In this document: piece by piece, positions 35,350 through 41,951 of the stretch | Layout of the letters: each line of letters begins with the position of its first letter | How positions within the stretch are numbered: position 1 is the first letter of the stretch | From: Pseudanabaena sp. | Lineage (GTDB): Bacteria; Cyanobacteriota; Cyanobacteriia; Pseudanabaenales; Pseudanabaenaceae | DNA: 64,000 bases | Assembly (NCBI GenBank): GCA_003249035.1 | Contig: QBMK01000006.1 | Span: 1 to 64,000, forward strand | Direction of reading: 5' to 3' | Program-made: the position numbers and the translations under genes | Notes under the pieces: model-generated | The model's database searches: none | The model's input: the letters and a program-made list of their open reading frames with translations, nothing else | Told to the model about the DNA's origin: nothing

Positions 35350-37212
35350 ATGAGTAATTGCCTTTGTCTTGCTTGCGATCGCGCAAACTCAATAACAACC
35401 AAGTTTTGCACTCAATGCGGTGCTAAGTTACAAATTCAAGAGCGTTATCGCGCTTTGAAGGTAATCGGACAGGGGGGATTTGGTAAGACTTTCTTGGCTC
35501 AGGATGAGTCGAAGCCGTCTCAGCCGCGTTGTGTGATTAAGCAATTTGCTTTTGAGACGATCAATCCTAATGCGAGTCAAGGGACTTTGGATGTCGCCAT
35601 CAGGTTATTTGAGCAGGAAGCAAAGCGGCTCGATGATTTGGGTAAACATCCGCAAATTCCTGAACTTCTATCTTTCACAATTCATGAGGGTAAGCAGTAC
35701 CTCATCCAAGAGTTTATCGATGGTGAGACTTTGGAACAGGAACTAGCGCGAGTTGGTGCATTTAGCGAGCAGCAGGTGCGGGATGTGTTGGTGGAGGTGC
35801 TGCAAATCTTGGAGTTTGTGCATAGCAAGTCGGTAATTCATCGCGATATTTCGCCAGACAATATCATTCGGCGGCGCAGCGATCAAAAGTTGGTGCTGGT
35901 AGATTTTGGGGCGGCAAAGCACGCAACGGCGACGTTATTGGCAAAGACGGGGACGGGCATCGGGAAGCCAAGTTATGGCGCTCCTGAGCAAATGTTGGGT
36001 AAGTCGGTGTTTCAGAGCGATTTGTTTGGGTTGGGTGTGACTTGTTTACATTTGCTCACGAATGTGGAACCGTTTACGCTCTACGATGTTTTGGAGAATG
36101 AATATCAATGGCAGCAGTTTTTGAATGGAAAAGTAGTGAGTAATGAGTTTGGGAAGTTGTTGGATCGATTGACTGCTTACAGGGTAAAGGAGAGACCTAA
36201 TTCGGTTACAGATATTTTGCAGGGGTTTAATATTGGGCAAAAAACATCAACTGCTGTTAATAATTCTTCTGGTGCTTATAGTTTTAAAGGCGAAGATTTA
36301 CAGGCAGAACATCGTGTGTCAATTCCTTCTGCAATACCAAATAAGCAAGTAACAAAAACAACTTCTTCAGTTTCAGAATTTAAATTTACATATGTAAAGA
36401 CTCGCATAGTTAGTAGCGGTTTTCTAGGGTTAGGAACTAGAGTTGAGCTAGAGCGTCAACATGCTAAAACTGGATATATTCGTGAGAACTTGGGAAATGG
36501 AGTAACTATAGATTTAGTTCGCATTCCTGCGGGAAAGTTTATGATGGGTAGTAATGAACATGATCGCGGAAAACCAATCCATGAAGTAACTTTGCAAGAG
36601 TTTTGGATGGGGAAATATGTAATGACACAAAAACAATGGCAAGCTGTAATGGGAAATAATCCTGCATATTTCAAAGGCGATAACTTACCAGTAGAGAGAG
36701 TTTCTTGGAGTGATGCGCGAGATTCTTGTGAGAAGGTTTCAAAGTCTACGGGAAAAAACTTTAGGTTGCCAACTGAAGCAGAATGGGAATACGCTTGTCG
36801 CGCTGGAACAAATACATTTTTTCATTTTGGGGAAGTTATTACGCCAGATTTAGTTAATTACGATGGAAAGTCTTCTGACCGTAGCAATTCAGAAAAAGTA
36901 GTATATCGCAAGCATACAGTCAATGTAAATGCTTTTGAACCGAATAAATGGGGAGTATATCAAATGCACGGCAATGTATGGGAATGGTGTTTAGATGATT
37001 GGAATGATGACTATAGTAAGAAGCCATTGCACTTCAAACATCATGGCAACGAATCGTGGGGTAATCTGAATATAAATAAAAATGATGATCGTGATCACAC
37101 TCTGCGTGGTGGCTCTTGGCTCGTCATTGCTAAGGGTTGCCGTTCTGCGAATCGGTACAGAAGCATTGCAGACAATCGCCTCCACACAATTGGCTTTCGT
37201 GTGGTTGTGTAA
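35350..37212 (+). CDS. Ser/Thr protein kinase fused to a formylglycine-generating-enzyme-like domain
   Basis: 620 aa in three parts. (1) An N-terminal zinc-ribbon-like segment with Cys4, Cys6, Cys9, Cys20 and Cys23. (2) A eukaryotic-type kinase (about 34-290): glycine loop GQGGFGKTF (40-48), Lys64 in VIKQF, catalytic HRDISPDN (164-171) and DFGAAK (185-190), so it should be active. (3) A C-terminal FGE/sulfatase-modifying-factor domain (about 388-620): IPAGKFMMGSNEHD, RLPTEAEWEYACRAGT, HGNVWEWCLDDW and LRGGSW, ending GFRVVV. In such kinase fusions the domain usually lacks the redox cysteines of true FGE and is thought to bind partners. No target is apparent nearby. The gene is followed by REP-type repeats. 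Confidence 0.92.
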   Translation: MSNCLCLACDRANSITTKFCTQCGAKLQIQERYRALKVIGQGGFGKTFLAQDESKPSQPRCVIKQFAFETINPNASQGTLDVAIRLFEQEAKRLDDLGKHPQIPELLSFTIHEGKQYLIQEFIDGETLEQELARVGAFSEQQVRDVLVEVLQILEFVHSKSVIHRDISPDNIIRRRSDQKLVLVDFGAAKHATATLLAKTGTGIGKPSYGAPEQMLGKSVFQSDLFGLGVTCLHLLTNVEPFTLYDVLENEYQWQQFLNGKVVSNEFGKLLDRLTAYRVKERPNSVTDILQGFNIGQKTSTAVNNSSGAYSFKGEDLQAEHRVSIPSAIPNKQVTKTTSSVSEFKFTYVKTRIVSSGFLGLGTRVELERQHAKTGYIRENLGNGVTIDLVRIPAGKFMMGSNEHDRGKPIHEVTLQEFWMGKYVMTQKQWQAVMGNNPAYFKGDNLPVERVSWSDARDSCEKVSKSTGKNFRLPTEAEWEYACRAGTNTFFHFGEVITPDLVNYDGKSSDRSNSEKVVYRKHTVNVNAFEPNKWGVYQMHGNVWEWCLDDWNDDYSKKPLHFKHHGNESWGNLNINKNDDRDHTLRGGSWLVIAKGCRSANRYRSIADNRLHTIGFRVVV

Positions 37213-37257
37213 ATTCTTTTTGCGCGAGGAATTTATTCACCCTTTGCCCATTCTCGT

Positions 37258-37393
37258 CCTAAACCTTCGCAAATCAGCAACAATCCCCAAACCGCAGCGA
37301 TAAGCGATCGGTAACAGCGAAGAGGGTAGAGCATTTGCGTATGGAGATTTTGGTGATAATTTATAGATTGTGACGCAAATGCTCTACCCCTAC
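37258..37393. repeat. 136-bp direct repeat, copy 1, with REP hairpin
   Basis: Begins CCTAAACCTTCGCAAATCA and ends CTCTACCCCTAC. It contains the REP-type hairpin 37324-37389, GGGTAGAGCATTTGCGT pairing with ACGCAAATGCTCTACCC. A second copy at 37513-37648 has the same length and about 14 differences by my own alignment. Confidence 0.85.
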
Positions 37394-37448
37394 AAATCTG
37401 TAAATTCAAATATATATTGGGTGATTTTAAAACAATAAAACCCTGTAG

Positions 37449-37514
37449 GGGCAGAGCATTACCGCCACAATTTTATAAATTCTGCGATCGCCTAAATACG
37501 GTAATGCTCTGCCC
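37449..37514. repeat. REP-type hairpin between the two direct repeats
   Basis: GGGCAGAGCATTACCG pairs with CGGTAATGCTCTGCCC. The total length of 66 bp equals that of the hairpins inside both direct repeats, and the GAGCATT core is shared, so it is a diverged third copy. Confidence 0.8.
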
Positions 37515-37648
37515 TAAACCTTCGCAAATCAACAACAATTCCCAAACCGCAGGGATAATTTATCGGTAACAGTGCACAGGGTAGAGCATTTGCGTATAGA
37601 GATTTCGGTGATAGTTTATAAATTGTGGCGCAAATGCTCTACCCCTAC
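37513..37648. repeat. 136-bp direct repeat, copy 2, with REP hairpin
   Basis: Begins CCTAAACCTTCGCAAATCA and ends CTCTACCCCTAC. Its hairpin 37579-37644 runs into the reading frame of the transposase gene that follows. Confidence 0.85.
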
Positions 37649-38150
37649 ATTTTTACGTTTATTCGTTCCTATATCTTACAACCCTGAAATTCATCATCGA
37701 CGCTCTATCCGTCTACAGGGCTATGACTATTCTCAATCAGGAGCCTATTTTGTTACTATCTGCACCTTTCAAAGACAACATTTGTTTGGAGAGGTTAACG
37801 ATGAAAAAATGCAGCTAAATGTTAATGGTCAGATTGTTTCTGCGATTTGGCAACAAATTCCGCGGCATTTCCCTACCGTGGAACTTGATGAATTTATCCT
37901 CATGCCCGATCACCTACATGGAATTATCGTCATTTCAGAACAGGCTGAGCAATCTATTTCATTAGCAACGATCATTCAAAATTTCAAATCTGTTTCTACT
38001 CGCAAAATCAATAAAATCACTCAGAATTCGGGCGTGTCTATCTGGCAACGAAACTATCATGAAAGAATTGTCAGAAGTGATCAAGACTTAGATCGTCTCC
38101 GTCATTATATGTTGGCTAATCCTGAAAACTGGCAGTTTGTTGCTGAATAA
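37572..38150 (+). CDS. REP-associated tyrosine transposase (RAYT), Y1 family
   Basis: An IS200/IS605-like single-strand transposase domain of the RAYT type. Family-like sequence begins at about 37677 (SYNPEIHHRRSIRLQGYDYSQ would span 37677-37740) and continues AYFVTICTFQRQHLFGE. The HUH motif is PDHLHGIIV and the catalytic-tyrosine region is WQRNYHERIVRS, then RHYMLANPENW, so the catalytic parts are intact. The frame is open from GTG 37572, but the first 35 or so codons lie in a REP hairpin. Where relatives usually begin there is ATA (Ile), not ATG, so the real start is unclear (GTG 37608 or TTG 37623 are options). RAYTs are thought to move the REP hairpins next to them, and three such hairpins sit immediately upstream. 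Confidence 0.82.
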   Translation: MHRVEHLRIEISVIVYKLWRKCSTPTFLRLFVPISYNPEIHHRRSIRLQGYDYSQSGAYFVTICTFQRQHLFGEVNDEKMQLNVNGQIVSAIWQQIPRHFPTVELDEFILMPDHLHGIIVISEQAEQSISLATIIQNFKSVSTRKINKITQNSGVSIWQRNYHERIVRSDQDLDRLRHYMLANPENWQFVAE

Positions 38151-38222
38151 AAAAGAGATATACTTTTTTAGCGATCGCCTTTTTCGCGGAGAGGTTTGCG
38201 ATCGCCATGAAAATTATTTAGA

Positions 38223-38411
38223 CTAAAACTTTGGTGCTATCCCCGCTTGTTTACATATCGCATTTGCAGTAATCCGATCAATTGTCCGATGTCTTTTAAT
38301 CGGAATTGTTTTGATATTGTTGGTGTAAATGGAATGATTCCCGCCTTCCCTAAGCAAATAAAATCCATTCTCTTCAAAATATTTCACCAGATCACTGCGT
38401 TTAACTGACAT
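38223..38411 (-). CDS. hicA: HicA-family mRNA interferase toxin
   Basis: A 62-aa double-stranded-RNA-binding-fold toxin. The pattern SDLVKYFEENGFYLLREGGNHSIYTN contains the conserved catalytic His of the GGNHSIY motif, followed by PIKRHRTIDRITANAICKQAGI. Two bases separate it from the upstream antitoxin gene. The order on this strand is antitoxin then toxin, opposite to the common hicA-hicB order. Confidence 0.9.
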   Translation of the reverse strand: MSVKRSDLVKYFEENGFYLLREGGNHSIYTNNIKTIPIKRHRTIDRITANAICKQAGIAPKF

Positions 38412-38413
38412 AA

Positions 38414-38632
38414 CTAAACTTCCACAGGAATCTGCTCAATTAAAGATTTACTAGAAGGAATCTCTTTATTTTGTTGCTTATATGCAGCAATCATTTCTTG
38501 TAAAGCATCTTGTAGATACTCGCGACAAAGTTCGAGAGTTTCACCCTCAGTTATTACCTCTTGCCATTCAATGAGTTGCCCCATATAACCTGAGTCAATC
38601 TTTGTATAATTTGCGGTAAAGGTTGTAAGCAT
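38414..38632 (-). CDS. hicB: HicB-family antitoxin
   Basis: A 72-aa protein from the ATG at 38632, with the HicB core (TANYTKIDSGYMGQLIEW, then TEGETLELCREYLQDALQEMI). It lacks a C-terminal HTH or RHH extension, as is usual for short cyanobacterial HicB proteins. The frame is open to 38668, but those 12 codons are not typical of the family. Confidence 0.87.
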   Translation of the reverse strand: MLTTFTANYTKIDSGYMGQLIEWQEVITEGETLELCREYLQDALQEMIAAYKQQNKEIPSSKSLIEQIPVEV

Positions 38633-38778
38633 ATATTTAAGTTTAGCTAAAGCCTTAATTTGTCTCACTATAACAAAAAAAACTTTGAATACTAGGCTAT
38701 TTTTTCTAGTTATTGGCGAAATTACTGGACTGGGCGATCGCCAACTATCTGTAACTACAGTTTGGCTGCAACGAGCGA

Positions 38779-38824
38779 TTTCATGTCAACATGACATCAT
38801 ATATGCTATCATGTTGACATGAAA
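38779..38824. promoter_or_regulatory. Palindromic operator overlapping the PIN gene start
   Basis: A perfect 16-bp inverted repeat, TTTCATGTCAACATGA (38779-38794) and TCATGTTGACATGAAA (38809-38824), with a 14-bp spacer containing CATATATG. Each arm is itself an imperfect palindrome, giving four half-sites. The PIN toxin ATG (38819) is inside the right arm, so repressor binding would cover the translation start. The likely binder is the RHH protein encoded next to the PIN gene. Confidence 0.75.
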
Positions 38825-39241
38825 TCCCGAATTGTCATTGATACTAGCGTTTTAATCAGCGCTCTAATAGGCTCCACTGGAGCAAGTCGAGAGTTGATTA
38901 GGCTCTGCCTTCAAGGAGAATATCAACCACTGATGGGAAACAACTTATTTTTAGAATATGAGTCAGTAGTTCAGCGAGAAGAAATCATTACCCAATGTAC
39001 TTTGAAAAATCAGGAGATTGTTACCTTACTTGATGCTTTCATGAGTGTCTGTCAATGGATTGATATTTACTATTTGTGGAGACCTAACTTACGAGATGAA
39101 GCAGATAACCATTTAATAGAACTAGCGATCGCAGGTAATGCTCAAATTATTGCCACAAAAAATATCAAAGATTTCTTAAACAGCGATCTAATCTTCCCAA
39201 ACTTATCCATTCTCAAGCCACAACAAATCTTTAGGAGATAA
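38819..39241 (+). CDS. PIN-domain toxin (COG1569-like, VapC-related)
   Basis: A 140-aa PIN-domain ribonuclease. Acidic metal-binding residues appear in order: the N-terminal Asp of IVIDTSVLISAL (first active-site aspartate), the Glu in FLEYESV, the Asp in RDEADNHLIELAIAG, and the Asn/Asp near ATKNIKDFL. The toxin precedes its antitoxin gene by 5 bp, an order seen in this PIN subfamily. The start codon lies in a 46-bp palindromic operator, with little or no leader, so repression would act directly on initiation. Confidence 0.9.
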   Translation: MKSRIVIDTSVLISALIGSTGASRELIRLCLQGEYQPLMGNNLFLEYESVVQREEIITQCTLKNQEIVTLLDAFMSVCQWIDIYYLWRPNLRDEADNHLIELAIAGNAQIIATKNIKDFLNSDLIFPNLSILKPQQIFRR

Positions 39242-39246
39242 CACTT

Positions 39247-39462
39247 ATGGCAACTTTAACAATTCGACTTCCCGATGATAAACATACAAGATTAAAGGAA
39301 CTAGCTCAGTCACGAGGAATTAGCGTCAATAAGCTTATGGAAGAATTATCAACTATTGTTCTGACTGAATTCGATACCTACAACAGGTTTAAAGTAATGG
39401 CAGCAAGAGGTGATGTCCAAGAAGGTTTACGCATATTGGATAAATTAGATGCAAAAACATGA
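39247..39462 (+). CDS. Ribbon-helix-helix antitoxin
   Basis: A 71-aa CopG/Arc-type protein. The N-terminal strand TLTIRLPDD is followed by two helices (KHTRLKELAQSRG and SVNKLMEELSTIVLTEFD); the C-terminal part would neutralise the PIN toxin encoded upstream. Relatives are annotated as HicB- or CopG-type antitoxins. Shine-Dalgarno GGAGA lies within the end of the toxin gene. Its stop codon overlaps the start of the following frameshifted gene (ATGA). Confidence 0.88.
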   Translation: MATLTIRLPDDKHTRLKELAQSRGISVNKLMEELSTIVLTEFDTYNRFKVMAARGDVQEGLRILDKLDAKT

Positions 39463-39879
39463 GTAAGTTTCAAATGTTTGCTTCCGTTACCTTAAATCAA
39501 GACATTCAGCTTCATTCTGGTGGAATTGCCCCACAAGGGACTGATGGTGCGATCGTGGGAAATATTTAAAGATGGTGAAGCCTACCTAGTCGAAATATTT
39601 GGTGGATGGTTAAAGTTCACCACTGAAGGCGATATGATCGAAACATCTCAAGATGATCCCGAAGCATTTCGTGACACCCTAGATGTAGAAACGCTCTATC
39701 CTCATCAAATAACTCCAGTAAATGCTCATCAACAAAGCGACAAACAGAAAGTAAAACAACAGCTTTTAGCATTACTAGAACTACTACCAGAAGAATCAAT
39801 TCTGCAAGTTAAAGACTTCACAGAGTTTCTTTGCTACAAGCAACAAGCTACACCAACCTCAGTAGTTTCCCAAAAATGA
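39459..39879 (+). pseudogene. Frameshifted gene, DUF4926-like N-terminal part
   Basis: The ATG at 39459 overlaps the RHH gene stop. Frame 1 reads MSKFQMFASVTLNQDI through GGIAPQGTDGAIV and then hits TAA at 39567. The adjacent frame carries the natural continuation, EIFKDGEAYLVEIFGGWLKF, to the stop at 39879. Removing one G from the GGG run at 39557-39559 joins them into about 139 residues. The N-terminal 60 residues or so then resemble small DUF4926 proteins; the C-terminal part (QQLLALLELLPEESILQVKD) resembles DUF2281-type antitoxin tails. Function unknown; a sequencing error cannot be excluded. Confidence 0.65.
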
Positions 39880-39924
39880 CAAACATAGCAGTCTGTGTCA
39901 AACGCTATTGGCAGGATAACAACC

Positions 39925-40125
39925 ATGAAAGTTAAATACGATGCAGAAGCAGATATTCTCATCTTCATCTTGCAAGACGATTTGCCATACGATGCAATAT
40001 CCGAGCAAGGCGGCATAATTGTTAGCTATAACGAAGACCAAGACCCCGTTAGTATTTAGTTTTTAAATGACTCTAAGCGTCAACTATTCAATCCTAGCGA
40101 AACCAATTTAGTTGTTCCCAGATAA
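39925..40125 (+). pseudogene. DUF2283 family gene with in-frame TAG
   Basis: Starts MKVKYDAEADILIFILQDD, a typical DUF2283 N-terminus, with an AGGA Shine-Dalgarno. After 44 residues (ending QDPVSI) a TAG at 40057-40059 stops the frame; the same frame continues FLNDSKRQLFNPSETN to TAA at 40123. The family normally has Glu at the stop position (VSIEFLN-like), so one G-to-T change (GAG to TAG) explains it. Full length would be 66 residues. It is either decayed, truncated or a sequencing error. Confidence 0.65.
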
Positions 40126-40275
40126 TCAAGAATATATTTTTAGTGGAAGACAGTTAGGAGTTTGCGCTGTTATTGTGGAGAGATTTGCGATCGCGCTATA
40201 AATACCAAATTTACGCAGCTAGTTCCTTTTTGCTAAAATAGACATCAACAACAAATTCTTATCTTGGTTAAACTC

Positions 40276-40488
40276 ATGATTAGTCGAGAAACCTTAAAAA
40301 CAGCCATTGATACCATAGACGATACCCAGCTAGAAATATTGCATCGCATCATCTTGGCATTCAGTAAACCCATTCCCAATACTGTAAATCTCCCCCCCTC
40401 AGAAAATATCAATCCACTCAAAAACAGCATTATATTTGAGAACGATATTATTTCTCCAATAGATTTATTATGGGAATCGGAACAGTGA
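40276..40488 (+). CDS. VapB-like antitoxin candidate
   Basis: A 70-aa protein from the ATG at 40276 (a TTG at 40264 is possible). It has a helical N-terminus (SRETLKTAIDTIDDTQLEILHRIILAFSKP, about 3-32) and a C-terminus that ends DLLWESEQ. I see no classical DNA-binding motif. It overlaps the downstream PIN toxin gene by 19 bp, which is the main reason to call it an antitoxin. Confidence 0.65.
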   Translation: MISRETLKTAIDTIDDTQLEILHRIILAFSKPIPNTVNLPPSENINPLKNSIIFENDIISPIDLLWESEQ

Positions 40489-40871
40489 TTATCCTTGATA
40501 CCCATGCTTGGCTTTGGTGGATGAATGAGTCTAATAAACTTTCCGTTAATGCCCTTGCAGCCATTAATAGCGCTGACTTGATTGGCATTCCTGCAATTAG
40601 TTGTTGGGAAATCGCCATGCTCGTCGAAAAATCAAGAATTGGTCTATCAATGGACGTGCAAATATGGCTATACTTAGCACTCCAAAATCAGAATGTTCAA
40701 TTATTACCCCTCACCCCAGAAATTGCAGTCCGTTCCACTCGACTGCCTAGAGGATTTCATGGCGATCCAAGCGATCGCTTAATCGTAGCAAGTAGCCTAA
40801 TTCATAAAGCCGCATTAGTCTCTAAAGATGAAAAAATACAGCAATGTAGCTATTTACAAGTGATTTGGTAG
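40470..40871 (+). CDS. vapC: VapC-family PIN-domain toxin
   Basis: A 133-aa PIN ribonuclease of the type often written VapC or PIN-PhoH-like. ILDTHAWLWWMNES carries the first aspartate, AISCWEIAMLVEKSRI the conserved Glu, and HGDPSDRLIVASSLIHKAALVSKDEKI the later aspartates. All active-site acidic residues are present. The 19-bp overlap with the upstream gene indicates a coupled antitoxin-toxin pair. Confidence 0.92.
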   Translation: MGIGTVIILDTHAWLWWMNESNKLSVNALAAINSADLIGIPAISCWEIAMLVEKSRIGLSMDVQIWLYLALQNQNVQLLPLTPEIAVRSTRLPRGFHGDPSDRLIVASSLIHKAALVSKDEKIQQCSYLQVIW

Positions 40872-40945
40872 TTAGATAGGAAAATCAGATACACTACCCA
40901 CTACTTTTTCTTTCGGCACAGTTGGTTATCATGATTTACTATTCA

Positions 40946-40984
40946 TATAAAACCCTTACTTGGTTTGGATTTTAACTCCCATAA
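40946..40984. repeat. Degenerate family A fragment
   Basis: AAACCCTTACTTGGTTTGG and TTTTAACTCCCATAAA resemble the middle hairpin and the start of the end hairpin of family A; the rest is lost. It lies between vapC and xdhC. Confidence 0.45.
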
Positions 40985-40997
40985 ATTTTGCTTTTTC

Positions 40998-41951
40998 TCA
41001 GATGCAGGATAGCGATCGCCCAGTACCACTTCGCCGCAGCATGATTAACTCTGCGCTAATGCTAACTGCAATCTCCGCAGGAGTTAAAGCCCCGATATCT
41101 AGACCAATCGGCGCATAGATAGATTGAAGTTTATCCTCAGAGATTCCCATTATCTTAGTTTGCTCATACACCTGCATCACCCTTCTCTCACTGCCAATCA
41201 TGCCAATATAAGCACAGGGTAAATCGCGATTTAGTAAAGCTGTTAAAGCATCCATATCATAACGATAGCCGCGTGTGACTAGCGCCACATGGAGACTCGG
41301 ATGATTTGAGAGCACCCCCAAAGCTTGCTCAATATTGGAATAGATAAAAGCAGCTTGTGGATATCTCTCTGAGTTTGCCCATTCAGGACGATCATCCTGA
41401 ATCGCAATCTGAAAGCCGACTAAATGCGCGACCCGCGCAAGCTGTTCCCCCACATGCCCAGCCCCCACAATCAGCAACATCGGCTCAGGCTCCAAAATTT
41501 CAATAAAAGCCTCCGAATCTTTTTCCTTTTTCCTTTCTCCTTTTTCCTTTCTCAAGTAAGGATATGCATCACTAAAAGGCGTAACCAAAGTAGCCGATCG
41601 CCCTAATTTTAATTCTGTCAGTATCTGCCGCGCGATCCCGATCGCAGCCTCGCCATGCCATCGCTCTAAAAGAATCTCCATCCAACCACCGCAAACTCCC
41701 TCAGTCTGACGCTTAGGCGATCCAGTCAGATCAATTTCTATGCGCCTTTTCTCTCCTGTTTGCAGAACTTCCCTTGCCAGAGCGATGACCTTTGCCTCTC
41801 CTGCACCACCACCAATCGTATCAATGCAGCGATCGAAGGTAATTAGCATTTTTGCGCCCACCTCTCGTGGAACCGAACCTTTAGTGCTAATTACCGTTGC
41901 CACGACTACAGCGCCTTGATTAAGTAATGATAGAAGCTCATCGTAGATCAT
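40998..41951 (-). CDS. xdhC: XdhC/CoxI family molybdoenzyme maturation protein
   Basis: A chaperone that inserts the molybdenum cofactor, after sulfuration, into xanthine dehydrogenase. The N-terminal XdhC/CoxI domain includes ATVISTKGSVPREVGAKML, GGGAGEA and TEGVCGGWMEI. The C-terminal Rossmann domain includes LLIVGAGHVGEQLARVAHLVGF, and LVTRGYRYDMDAL and IGMIGSERRV follow. 317 aa. Between the two domains (about residues 136-147) lies a Lys/Glu run (RKEKGERKKEKDSE) encoded by a CTTTTTCC-type simple repeat. Its ATG overlaps the xdhB stop by 4 bp. Confidence 0.93.
   Translation of the reverse strand: MIYDELLSLLNQGAVVVATVISTKGSVPREVGAKMLITFDRCIDTIGGGAGEAKVIALAREVLQTGEKRRIEIDLTGSPKRQTEGVCGGWMEILLERWHGEAAIGIARQILTELKLGRSATLVTPFSDAYPYLRKEKGERKKEKDSEAFIEILEPEPMLLIVGAGHVGEQLARVAHLVGFQIAIQDDRPEWANSERYPQAAFIYSNIEQALGVLSNHPSLHVALVTRGYRYDMDALTALLNRDLPCAYIGMIGSERRVMQVYEQTKIMGISEDKLQSIYAPIGLDIGALTPAEIAVSISAELIMLRRSGTGRSLSCI

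Noticed and set aside
37258-37648. Short CRISPR array in the repeat-rich region
   Set aside because: Only two 136-bp repeats and hairpins with no regular spacers and no cas genes; the REP/RAYT explanation fits better.
31373-40059. General recoding of TAG as a sense codon, suggested by two in-frame TAGs
   Set aside because: Other genes in the window use TAG as a normal terminal stop (for example the porin-side genes and valS), and no pyrrolysine-type machinery is seen; independent nonsense mutations are simpler.
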